This document shows positions 12,105 through 23,189 of a DNA stretch of 64,000 bases, piece by piece. The notes below the pieces were generated by a model that worked only from the letters and a program-made list of their open reading frames with translations, ran no database searches and was not told the DNA's origin. The position numbers and the translations under genes were made by a program. Source of the stretch: Planococcus citri (lineage: Eukaryota > Arthropoda > Insecta > Hemiptera > Pseudococcidae); NCBI RefSeq assembly GCF_950023065.1, contig NC_088678.1:37500580-37564579 (forward strand), read 5' to 3'. Position 1 is the first letter of the stretch. Each line of letters starts with the position of its first letter.

Positions 12105-12235
12105 AAAAACTAGGGGGCTTCGCCCCCTAGGTCGCTCCGCGACCTCCGCCTCCATAGCTCGCGCACTCGCTTCGCTCGTGCTGCTCGCCCTGACCCTCGC
12201 TTCGCTCAGGCCTCTCGCCCCTCCGGGGCTCAATT
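12105..12235. repeat. cluster of GC-rich hairpins
   Basis: A GC-rich island of about 130 bases sits in very AT-rich DNA. It begins right after an A run. In order it holds CTAGGGGGCTTCGCCCCCTAG (9-bp stem, TTC loop; first 20 bases plus a final G), GGTCGCTCCGCGACC (6-bp stem, TCC loop), two copies of CTCGCTTCGCTC inside longer partial palindromes, and GCCCCTCCGGGGC. Similar strings of hairpins with TTC/TCC loops are common as bacterial intergenic repeats. I cannot tell from sequence whether this is transferred DNA or an insect repeat. Confidence 0.65.
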
Positions 12236-13266
12236 TTTTAACAACTCAACTCATGCCCCTGCTCCTAAATGCAAATCAGCTGCAATGTGTCAATAGCAAA
12301 TTCTACTCTGGTTCTAAAGTACAATGTTTAAAAAATTCAAGTTTGAACAATATTTCTATCAATTTCTACAATGAATTAACGAAATTTTTTTTCTCAAAAA
12401 ACTTACATCTATTCACTTCAGATTTATACTTGGGGTATTGAATTACTCTGGTATACTTACTGACTCTTGATAATTAGGTATCATCATTTTTTAGGAGTAA
12501 AATTTCTGAAATTCTAGGTATATGTAAAATTGGGTAGAAAAATGTTTAAAATTTTTGTAAAATGATGGCATAAAATGAGTAGGTAGTGAGTATGCTGCAG
12601 TAATTCAATCCTATTAAATGAAAATCTGAGGTAGGATAGTCAAATTTGTATCCCAAGTATAGAAACCCTATCAGTGGTGGCTTAGCTAAGAGAGGGACGT
12701 GACTTGAGCCACCCCCCCCCCCCGCGTGTGAAAATTAGAAATAATGCACGCAATAATGAACCGTTTTTTCGTTTTTTCGACCCATTTTTTTCAACAAATT
12801 TTCGCTTTCACTTCACTTGAGCAGTAATTGCACCTTCATTTCCATACAAATTATCATACATTAAGAAGGGATTCCATTACATTACCTCTAATTTCGATTT
12901 TTCATACCTAAAAATCTGGTTTTGCCCTCTCTTTGAGAAAATTCTGGCTACACTGTACTGAACCCTTCTCCATCTTCACTTTAACTTTTTTACAAACAAT
13001 GTTCCACTAAACATTTAAATTTGTGCTGTTGAAATAAAATCCTAACCCAAAAATGATCTCAAGTGTAGAACCTCCTCTCCTTATTATTTTAACAGACACC
13101 ACATTCCAGTTTTGAAAAAAATAAAATACTATAGCAATGAATGTACCTCGCAACACAACAAACAACAACATCATTCCCTCCTCAACACCCCTACGCTGTA
13201 AACACGCCCACATAGCAACGTTCTGAGTGTATTGTTGTCGGTGTGCATTGTAATATGTGCATTTAT
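12236..13266. other. AT-rich non-coding stretch with a C run
   Basis: A run of 13 C lies at about 12711-12723. Otherwise I see nothing beyond AT-rich sequence and short frames without motifs. Confidence 0.45.
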
Positions 13267-13632
13267 AAACAATAGAGAAAGTGTTTTTTCAATTTTTTCG
13301 GCCTTTAATTTGAAAAATTCCGATTTTTTTTTCTTGATGACATATCTACACGTCAAAAGGAACGCTTGAAAAAAAAATTGTCGAAATCGGTTCGATAGAA
13401 AAGGCTGGCGAACTCTATCAAGGTTTCTACTCGAAATTCTATTGTTTAAACACAATAGAAAACGTGTTTTTTCAATTTTTTCGGCCCTTAATTTCAAAAT
13501 TTTCGATTTTTTTTTCTTGATGACATATCTACACGTTAAAAGGAACGTTTAAAAAAAAAATTTGTTGAAATCGGTTCAGTAGAAAAGGCTGGCGGACTCT
13601 ATCAAGGTTTTCCTTCAAACATCTTTTAATAT
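13267..13632. repeat. tandem duplication, period 183 bp
   Basis: Two adjacent copies begin with AACA(CA)ATAGA...GTGTTTTTTCAATTTTTTCG. They share CTTGATGACATATCTACACG, first at 13333 and again at 13516, and GAAAAGGCTGGCG followed by ACTCTATCAAGGTTT. The copies differ at scattered positions, so the duplication is not recent. The phrase 'aaatcggttc' recurs near 15650 and 15785, which suggests a wider family. Confidence 0.7.
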
Positions 13633-14499
13633 ATAAGGATCTCATAACTCGGTGGAAAAAATTCATCGCCAGGCAATTTGCTCCATCGCTGGGGTAATTT
13701 AGTTGGCGGCATTCTAGGTCAAGTACATATTTATAGGTGGTTCTGAGCATTCTGCGCCGACTGGCTAAATGAACATTTAACGTATTTATAACTACGAAGG
13801 AATATAAGGAAACTGGGCCAACGATGGAGTAAAGGTACGAGTATTTTGTAGCAAAACGTGTATCAGGTGAAGCTCGTTTTTGTTTTAAATAAAATAAGAT
13901 TGCAGAAATGGATGGTGTTTCGGCGAAACGAATTCATAACGGGTACTCGACTAAATTACACCTAGTTTTGCCGCAGCATCTAAGAAAAGTACCATGTGGT
14001 TGGTGAGCCATTTCGGTCGAAAATTTGCATAACACCATTGTCTATCATCTGCGGTATGTATTCTAGTACATTTCTATTGCGTAGGCCTACCTACCTACGC
14101 TACCTACACCTACAGATATAAAATACACTTCAACGGATCCAGGTACATCGCTATACTAGGAAATTCTTCGACGAGAATAAATGCACATGAATAGATGTAA
14201 GTGAATTCTTACTGCTATAGATATTTCAACCAAACGCGAAAACAACGGCGTTAAAAAAATTTCACATCTTTATAATTACCTGATCCTTACGCCGCACATT
14301 CCTTGGAAGATTGATTCAGATTCACAGATACTTATTTCAGACGATTTTGACTAGAATTGCTACATGTTTTCAAAGTGAAAAAGTGTCTAAAAAAACACTC
14401 ACGCTTTAGTTAGGTATGCGTGAGAAGACCGACTTTTCTTCAAATACAAATCTTTTACGAACAAATTGAGTCACTTTTTTAAAACATTTGTACAGCAAT
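13633..14499. other. non-repetitive stretch with TACC simple repeats
   Basis: The CTACCTAC-type repeat near 14085-14115 is the main landmark. I see no exon or RNA gene. Confidence 0.45.
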
Positions 14500-15610
14500 T
14501 GATCTGTTTACAATCGAATCGAATCATTTACCAACGATTGGTGATTAAATAAATTGATCGATTTCTTAGTGAATCATTCGCAAACGGATTAATCAATTTA
14601 CGATTGATTCGGTTTTTGTGGAACTATTGTATAGGAATTGATCTCTTTTCAAGCAAAGTAAATCGAATCGAATCGAATCATTCATAACCGATTGGCGATT
14701 GAACAAAATTGATTGAATCACTCGCAAACGAATTAATTAATAGTTGGTGAATCATTCGCGAACGAATTGAATTTGTTAGTAGATCATTCGTAATGAACGA
14801 ATTGAAAAATTATTAATGAATCAGTCGCAAACGAATTGATTTGTATAAGTGAGTCGTTCGCGAAGGAATCGATTCATTTACTTAATTTTTGGTGAATCAT
14901 TCGCGAACGAATTGATTAATAGTTGTTGAACCATTCGCGAACGAATTGAATTTTTTAATGAATCATTTACGAACGAACTGATTCGTATAAAAGACTCGTT
15001 CGCGAACGAATCGATTCATTTACTTAATTTTTGGTGAATCATTCGCGAAGAAATTGAATAATTTTTAGTAAATCATTCGCAAACAAACCGATTTATTTAT
15101 TCAATTTTTGGTGAATCATTCGCGAACGAATTGAATTTTTTAGTGAATCATTCACGAACGAACTGATTCGTATAGGTAACTCGTTCGCGAACGAATCGAT
15201 TCATTTACTTAATTTTTAGTGAATCATTCGCGAACGAATTGAATAATTTTTAGTAAATCATTCGCAAACAAACCAATTTATTTACATAATTTTTGGTGAA
15301 TCATTCGCGAACGAATTGAATTTTTTAGTGAATCATTCACGAACGAACTGATTTGTATAGGTGACTCGTTCGCGAACGAATCGATTCATTTACTTAATTT
15401 TTAGTGAATCATTCGCGAACGAATTGATTATTAAATTGAAGAATTGATCAATTTGTTCGCGAATACTTCTTTCAAAAAATTAAGCAATTCGTTCATGTAT
15501 GATTCTTCTAAATGAATCAATATTCTCACGAACAATTCACTAGGAATTGAATCAATTTATACCTACGGAAACAATTCGTTTGAAAACAGATCCATTTGTT
15601 AAAAAACGAT
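14500..15610. repeat. palindromic minisatellite built on TTCGCGAA, 185-bp higher-order period
   Basis: Basic units of about 37 bp each carry AATCATTCGCGAACGAATT or a variant (ATTCACGAACGAACT, ATTCGCAAACAAACC, TCGTTCGCGAACGAATCG). About 13 copies of the palindrome TTCGCGAA can be counted. Five variant units form a higher-order repeat: the marker ATT(C/T)GTATA recurs at 14981, 15166 and 15351, exactly 185 bp apart each time. A more decayed fringe lies on both sides (14500-14750 and 15450-15610). The unit is itself a fold-back sequence, so single strands could form many hairpins. Confidence 0.85.
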
Positions 15611-15840
15611 TTGTTAGGAATGGTGGAGGCTTAATGAAATTTCAAGTTTCATCAAAATTGGTTCAGCTGTTTTCTAGGTAATGAGTTTTGAAGAAAAAAA
15701 ATTTGTCGCTCGATAAACTTGGAAGCTTTGAGCTTTTGAAACTCAATGATGATGTCGAAATATCCGGCTGGTAGCATCAAACTCGGTTCAGCCGTTCCTG
15801 AGAAATTCAACTTTTAATGAATTTTGTGCAAAGTCACCCC
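15611..15840. repeat. dispersed repeat fragment with two copies of a 'cggttcagc' motif
   Basis: AAAATTGGTTCAGCTGTTTTC and AAACTCGGTTCAGCCGTTCC (each written short of the full match) occur about 130 bp apart, each followed by a 'gagaaat/taatgag' phrase. The motif resembles that in the 183-bp duplication at 13.3 kb. No coding potential is seen. Confidence 0.4.
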
Positions 15841-15972
15841 ATTCAAATTATTCACATACGAGTACTTAAGTAATGGCGTTGAAAACACATTATCTTTCGA
15901 TCAATTATCAGAAAATAAATACCACCTACACACTACAGGTAAAAACCAATGCAACAGTTGAAAAGTTTGTAC

Positions 15973-16245
15973 TTAATTTGAGGAATCGGAATCATTTTTC
16001 CACAATTGAAAATAAAATAATTTGAAGGCAAAACACGGACATTTGAAAAAATCAATACACTTATGAATTTGGCAGACATCACACCAACAACATTCAAGCT
16101 GGTGTACATCGCTCAGAAGTGGGGTTACCGGGCACGGGTTTTGAGTGTCGGACCCCCTGATACATTCACAACAGCATGATGGTATTGCATATTTTCTTTG
16201 AGGAAATTTGTCCCCTTCCTTTCTAGCCATTTTAGTAGGTCTCAT
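15973..16245 (-). CDS. unrecognised cysteine-rich ORF, 90 codons
   Basis: This frame opens with an ATG (MRPTKMARKEGDK) and has 11 cysteines within about 48 residues, in the arrangement CCCEC, CPVTPLLSD, ECCWCDVC and KCPCF. The spacing does not match a family I can name with confidence. The middle part has codons unlike the A/T runs around it, but the C-terminal part becomes Phe/Lys-rich like background. It could be an exon, a fragment of a mobile element, or chance. No splice context or homology is available to decide. Confidence 0.2.
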   Translation of the reverse strand: MRPTKMARKEGDKFPQRKYAIPSCCCECIRGSDTQNPCPVTPLLSDVHQLECCWCDVCQIHKCIDFFKCPCFAFKLFYFQLWKNDSDSSN

Positions 16246-19200
16246 GAACCACTGTGCGCCACCGTTGCGATAATTAGATCATCATTTTAACCGTCAATGG
16301 CTCTGCAGTACACTCGAAGAAAACTCTTCGTTTAATTAGCTCTCTTCTCGTCACTCTTCCAGCACGAACCTATTTCTCGAATCCTTTAATGGTATTATTT
16401 TACAAAACGATAACAACTATTACGCTACTTTAACGTCTTCTATTACGACAAATGGTCTCAAAAAGCGCCCCCACTCCACATTTACAAGCTTACACCGTGT
16501 AACAAAAACATCGTAGTAGATATACGTAGGTAGAGGTACCCAAGTTGGTTACGTACGTAACTACGTATACACGATGAAAGCTGCACGTCTAGCACAAAGC
16601 TCCCTTTTTATTGGTGCTCTTCTCATCATCGCATCATCATCATCACTTCAAACGTAGGTACCTATTGCTATATCGTAGCTACCTACATCTGTACTTCAAC
16701 CTCTATTCGTTGTTAGAGCCCGCCACTTACGAGTAGATACCCAGTACTACACGCTAAACGTGGGTATTTGCCTCCTTCTGTGTAACGTAATGCACTTCAT
16801 ATCACCGATTTAAAGATGCTGAGATGCTGTATCAAAACCATAGGTGGTAAAGTGCACTTTTGTCATTGTGTCATATACGTATGTGTAATGATGCCATTTT
16901 GTGGTATATTTGGTAGATTGGAGTACTCAGCTCATTTTTTTAAGGCAAGCCGGGTATGCAATTTTATTAAAACCGTGTTGGTATAGGGTGGATCGCAAAA
17001 AATAAATTGGCGGATTTGAACATTTTTGGCAATTTTTTTTAATTTTTTGAAATTGGCAGTAATGATTAAAAACATGGTACTACAGCGTTCCAAAATATTT
17101 TCCCAGTTTCAGGAAAGATATATTTCACTATTTTGGATAAATTAATGCAAATGTAGGTATTTCTGAAGAAAAAATTTTCAAGGTAAAATTTTATCCAAAA
17201 ATAACAATAAATAGAAAATGTTAACGAATTCCAGTATTTAGGAGCTCTAATGACTGCATTCAACAACTTACTCAGAGTGCTTGGAAATTGAACGATGGAC
17301 CCGAGCTTCTGAACGAGGATTATGCTACAATTTATAAGAAACAATGCACCTAGAAGAGACGAATCGTATCAATTGAAAAATTTTCGTATGAGGTACGTAA
17401 AACTCACCTACGCAGATATTGATATTATGCTCAAGTTCACGATTTTTTTTCATTTTTTAACGTCATTGTGAGAAAAAAAACTAGCGACATATTTAAGAAA
17501 TTTTGGATCGAGTCTCGTTCATTTGACATTTAAGTCGGCCAAGTTTTTGAAAAGCCCTTAAGTCAATATTGACAATCTCCTTCGCTCATTAATAATTATT
17601 TAGGCCTTAGCTGTCAATTAATCTCGCTTATGTGTACTTCGTTGAACGTTATATCCTGTTATAACTTTCGCGATGATATTTCAGCGATGATGGCACGGGC
17701 AGGCTAGAGGGCTTTTTTGTTAAAATTTTATAGAATAGTCTTTCTCTCTGTCTCTCCCCCCTTCTTCTTCTCTTCATCGTTTTTAGTTTCTCTTTATATA
17801 TCGTGCCTATATCTATACTATATGTGTGCATATGTATAGTGTATTTATACAAAAAGCATTATACTATCGAATTGTAATGAAAGTTAATTTAAAATTTTAA
17901 TGAAAGCCATTTTAATATCGTTTTAATTCTAGTCACGTGAAAGGTTGTATTGTTACATAGCTATAATTTCGAATAAATGCTACCTTTTTAGCTGCTTTCT
18001 CGTTAGGTATGTGTCGTGTATATCTATCGACAACGCCGCCGTACAAAAAAAAGCGTATACTCGTATTCATCCAACTAGGAGATATTTTGCTCTTTATGCT
18101 GTAGCTTTTTCAGTACCTCTGCGTAGCCCATACACAAATATAAACATCACGAGGAAAAGTTGATTTTTTTTTTTCATTTTGTGGGTATTTAATTGTGGTT
18201 AGGTTTTTCCTATTTGATATAGTATAGTTGCATATTAATGAATGAAATCAATTGAAGTAAAGTTAGGATTTTGATTCGATTGATCGACCTCGAAGGTATA
18301 CTGTGATCCTGGAGCCACCAACGCTATTTTCTTTATAGCGTGTAATTATGATCCACCTACAAACACGAGCAACTTTGATGAAAATTGTGCAAAAATTGAA
18401 GAATAACAGGTGACGTTTCACTCATTGAAACTCCGAAATTGAAATTTTTTACCATCGCAACCATTCTTTCATTTCGCTTTTTGACGAGAGAAAACTTCCA
18501 CCCACAAAATAATAACAAAGGCAAAAAAAACACAAAAAATACACGCAATTGCGATTCAACGAACCAAAAGTATCCCGAAGTTATTTAACCATCATGTTGC
18601 TGGGTACACCAATTGTATAAACGAGTCGACTATAGCATAAGAAAGAGGGAGAAAAAGTCAAGAAACAATTTCTCAGCAAAGAAGACGACGAGATTTGAAC
18701 GAAAATTAGTCATTTCAATAAATAATAAATTTTCAAGACATAAAAAACCTCGTTTTTTGCCTTTAGTTAACGAACACAGAGTTGACGAACAAGATTGTGG
18801 GCAGGGATTGGAAGGGAGACGACGGAGCGTACAACCATCGGAGACACAAAAAAAAAATGAGAAGAAAACGTCGAAAACCACAGAGTAAAAAGTTGACTAG
18901 TCTCAGTACACCAGGGTAAAAAAGTCGCGGTGTACGTAGACTGGCACACAGAGCATATAAATAAATTTTTAACGACCAAGTTTGCTTTTGTAATTACTTC
19001 CGCAAAATAAAGCTCAATAAAATGTGCTCGTGGAGGAAAAAATGGAGCTTTTGTGTTCGGTAGCTGTATACTTCTAAGATCTCACATAAACGTATCCACG
19101 AACCATGATGCAACAGACCAAGGCAGAATGGGGTAAAATCGCATCAACTTACCGGAGTACATAAAGTGCAACTTGAAAATAAGAAGTATAAACGTAATAT

Positions 19201-21619
19201 ACGTTAAAAAGCCGAAGAAAAAATTAACCAACCAGACATTTTTTAAGATCACCAAACAAAAGATTTTTCATGATTTTGTAAGCAGCCAAGTCTCTCGAGT
19301 TCTTTCAAAGCGAAAGAAATTAAGTCCGCGGAGGATAAAAACTTCATCGTGCTTTGGTGATTAAAAGACACTGACTGCAGCTTGGCAAGAAAATGGAGAA
19401 CTTGCGCCTTGGTGATTTTCATTTTCATAGATCATCCAGAACTGTCGCAACTTTTCTATCCATCGTGGTTCTTGAATGACGCAACGTCAAAATTGCCACA
19501 TCACGAATACGTCATAAAAATGATAGAAAAACACTTTTAAAAAAAAAATCATAAAAAACAACAAAAAAATTGACTAAAACTAAAAAAAAAAAATTGAGGA
19601 AAATTTTTGGAAAAAATTGCGTAAGTATTGTTACGTAAATTGAGTTTAGATTATTACAAATGAATTGAAAACTGCTGACTAATCTTGAGGATCTCAGCTA
19701 GCTCTTCTAGATGAATTATGTTCAATTATTTTTCTCTATCTGAGATGAAAAATAAATTATAGAAGAATGAAATTTTCCAATTTGAACTCCTTGAATACGA
19801 GGAAAAAAATTCAAATAATAGGTATATAGAATATTTATTCGAAGTCGGATAAATTTTCACTTCGTAAATGGAGGTTTAAGGGTTTACTTCATTATATACG
19901 TATCATTCATCTCGTTTTCCAAGAAGGCAATTTTTCTCACTATGATTTGTTTCACCTCGAGAAAAATCTCGATTTTCACAACTCGTGTATAACCTTTTGA
20001 AAAATAAACGTCGAGAATTCCATCGCATCAAATATAAGCTCTCGATAAGAAAAATTCCTCGGGATTAGATATCAGCTTAATTTTATCGATAGCAACCCGT
20101 AGCGTAGTAGGGTAATTGTCACGAAATTTTCCACATAGCGAGTTTTGAATGAAAATGGCCGAACTTGGAGGTTGTATTTCCACAACGTTGAGTTCTCGAT
20201 TGGGAATAAAATTGCCGCAAATTTGCAACGTGCCATTCAACATTCTTTAACACGGTTCTTAAGCAAATATTCGAGCTCATCGTGCACACAGCATCTTATA
20301 CAAAAGCGTCGTTGATCTTGGAGATATTGCGGTACTCGAGGTGCGCCTTCTCGCAACGAGCGAATATGTGGGTAAATTTTAGTATAGTACGCGGTGCACA
20401 AGAAACACTGTTTTATAATCATTACACCCGGTGAGTTTTTTCATCGAGGCGCGCATAAAAGCGTTGATTAAATCTTTGCATACTTCTTTAACAGTTTAGT
20501 GAACATTTCCAAATAACCTACATTTACTTTTCAATGAACAGAAATTATGTTCGGAATTTAAAAGATCTACTATGCACGGAGTTAAAGAGAAAGATTCGGT
20601 ATATATAGGAGAACTAATACCCGAAATGTTACAGTTCGAGTCGTCGACGTAGAGCCAAACTTGTTGAAATAACTTTTTGGTTAATTTGAAGCGCTAATAT
20701 GAATATTAATACCAGTCGAAGTGTCTTTTCATTATAACCAGATATAGCGCGCCGAATAACTTTCCGACCGATATTATGTCTTCGAGTTATTAATTTGATA
20801 AAACTTCACACACAAAATACTTACTTATTCGGTCGTCTTATAGTATTTTGGCCAAGTCCAAGTCCAAGTCTACCAAACGAGCCGAATTTTAAGCTCTAGT
20901 TGTTTACATTAGCCAAGTTACGCTGCTTGTATATGTATAGTTTGACACGTAATAATATAGTAGTCCACAAAAACATTCAACTTCGTAAAAGCCCTCCCAC
21001 GTTTTCTTTCCCTAGGCTTGTCTCGTCTTCTCCTTTCTCTCTTCTCTAGCTCTATATCGCTCTTTCTCTTTTCAATGCTTCGTAAAGCGACGCTTCAGAC
21101 TGTCAGTCAAGGCGGTATGTTTTATCAATCATCATCAAAACTTTTTCATTCAAGTGTGGAAAACAACCTACTAAAATTTTCAATATTTGTATCAAAAAAG
21201 ATAAATATGTAATACTTTTGAAAATCTACGAAACACTACTCCAAGGGATTCGGCCACACTACTTAAAAGAGTAACGCGTTGATGTCCGAATTGATCACGA
21301 CGTTTTCTTTAAAGCATGTAAGAATGATAAAATCATTCAAAGTCATTTAAAATAAACTTTCAACAGTGTACTTATTAATCATATCACATAAAAATTCCCC
21401 AACACAAGAGCATTGCTTCGTATGCGCCCCCCCCCCCAACAAAGTCAGCAGATTTTGACCAAATTCGGCAGCGATTTTCATTTTGAGTTTAAAGTTACTC
21501 AGAAATATGTTTAGCTCTAAAGGTGTCCATGGAGGAGGCATTTTCAGAGAAATTATGGGTTTTTTCGCTCCTGTAGCTACACAACTGTTTCGGGAAAATT
21601 ACCATTGAAGGTAATTGAC
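16246..21619. other. long non-coding stretch
   Basis: Mostly non-repetitive sequence with moderate CpG content at 16250-16850, 17500-19500 and 19900-21100. TACCTAC simple repeats occur near 16660-16690. The short frames found here lack motifs or depend on A/T runs. I see no tRNA, no splice-site pair I would defend, and no transposon ends. Confidence 0.45.
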
Positions 21620-21623
21620 CCAT

Positions 21624-21713
21624 CTGTCCGGCTTCTCAAGGTCATCTGTCTTCCTGTCTGGCCTCTCAAAGTTGCATTTCCATCTGTCTGGCCTTTCGAG
21701 GTCAACGTCTGGA
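21624..21713. repeat. three-copy 30-bp minisatellite
   Basis: CTGTC(C/T)GGC(T/C)TCTCAAGG-like units start at 21624, 21654 and 21684, an exact 30-bp period. Because 30 is a multiple of three, the frames stay open on both strands and read as a 10-residue repeat (RGQTGRQMTL-like on the minus strand). The minus-strand frame has no ATG, so I do not call a gene. Confidence 0.65.
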
Positions 21714-22189
21714 CAGGATGCTGCAACATATTTCGACAATGCTCACTCTTCAAGGGGTTCCCCTCCACTCATGAAACTGGTAGGACAGGCGAAATCTATC
21801 TTGCTTTTTTCAAGCATGAGTCGCCAAAAATGGTCAATTTTAAATTTTCAAAAATTCCATCAAAAATTAAAAAATTAATTTAAGCAGCTAACATTTTGGT
21901 TATGGAGGTTTCACATTATATTCTTTCCAAAAATTTCATTAGTTGAGTGTGTATTTGAGCAAAATTATTTCAATAAAAATCACATTTTTTTATTTGAAGT
22001 TATATGGAATGGCATACAATTTTTTTGAATGCCTGTTAACATTTAGGTGGTCATTGATGAGGTCTTGGGAGACCTTTTTGGAATCATTACACTTCAAGTA
22101 GATTTTTGACATCCGCATTATTGAAAATATATAAAACAGAAAACCGCTCAATTTATTATATTTTCTTGGGTATTTATTGAAATTCATGG

Positions 22190-22683
22190 TGGATGGGGTT
22201 TATCCCAAAAATTTGTCTTATCATCCACTCTTTTTATGTTTTTTTAATATCTATACCAATGACCAACCAATCAGAGGTCACACTCATTACTTCCTTTATG
22301 CAGACAACTTGGTGCTCACAGCACAGTAACTACGACACATTTTGTAGACATGCAATACACACTGATTCAGGCAATAGAAAAACTCAATGCATACTATAGA
22401 GCTAACTACCTGAGGCCAAACCCAACCAAGACAGAAATTTGTCCACTCCACTTACAAAACTATGAGGCCAGGAGACAGCCTAACATACAATGGGGAAACA
22501 CTGCGTTAAGTCACACAGACTATCCTAAATATCTAGGAGTGACCCTGGATAGATCACTCACTTACCAGCAAGATTGTGAAAAGACTAAAATGAAAGCGGC
22601 TGCAAGAACAAACCTGATATGAAAGCTGGTAGGCAGAAGATGGGGAGATAAACCACAGGTTTGTGTAGGTACATCAATGCTAG
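22190..22683 (+). mobile_element. non-LTR retrotransposon A, part 1: reverse transcriptase palm and thumb
   Basis: Translation in shifting frames gives LFFNIYTNDQP, then YADN at 22297-22308 (the RT catalytic YADD box with the last Asp lost), then LVLTAQ. Next come a HFVDMQYTLIQAIEKLNAYY helix, NPTKTEI, and KYLGVTLDRSLTYQ, the thumb motif. KLVGRRWG follows, then the coding text stops. At least one frameshift near 22325 and a stop at about 22620 show it is dead. Upstream of about 22190 the sequence no longer resembles RT. The coding text resumes at 24586, so this copy was split by later insertions. Confidence 0.8.
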
Positions 22684-22942
22684 GAGCAATGTTGTTAACT
22701 CTTACAACGACATCACCTTAAAACTGTTAATGATATGTACTGTTAGTAACAGGTTTTTCTTGTCAGTGTATTATTCACATTGTTTTCTAACAAGTTTATT
22801 TGAAACAATGTCGTTGATAACACTGTTGGAATTTCTATCGCTTTTGGAAACTGACTCTCACACTATTCATGTATTCATACAACAGATACCTAAGGATTTC
22901 TTTGCCAATGCGTAAGCGATACTGAAATATTAGCTTTATATA

Positions 22943-23134
22943 GGTGCGTTCATGATTGTCCGTAATCAACCGTAATAAAAGTTACGGTTTGCTACAGAAA
23001 AGTAAAATACAAAAATTGTAATGGTGTAGTTCACGTTGTCCGTAACTGTAACTTTTTGTTTTACAGAAAAGAACAAAGAAAATGACAGAAAAGTAAAAAA
23101 AGCCGTAAGAGTTACGGACAATCATAAACGCACC
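22943..23134. mobile_element. 192-bp MITE with 23-bp inverted repeats
   Basis: The left end is GGTGCGTTCATGATTGTCCG. The reverse complement of the right end is GGTGCGTTTATGATTGTCCG. The match runs for 23 bases with one mismatch. The interior repeats ACAGAAAAG three times. The flanks are TATA and TTAT, so a TA or TTA target duplication is possible but not clean. There is no coding capacity, and the superfamily cannot be fixed. Confidence 0.75.
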
Positions 23135-23189
23135 TTATGTAAAAACCGATTATAACAATGTAAGGAGCAGTTATGGCCTGACCACCTTA

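Noticed and set aside
14500..15610. Possible CRISPR array
   Set aside because: The repeats are contiguous variants of one palindromic unit with no unique spacers, and the DNA is eukaryotic.
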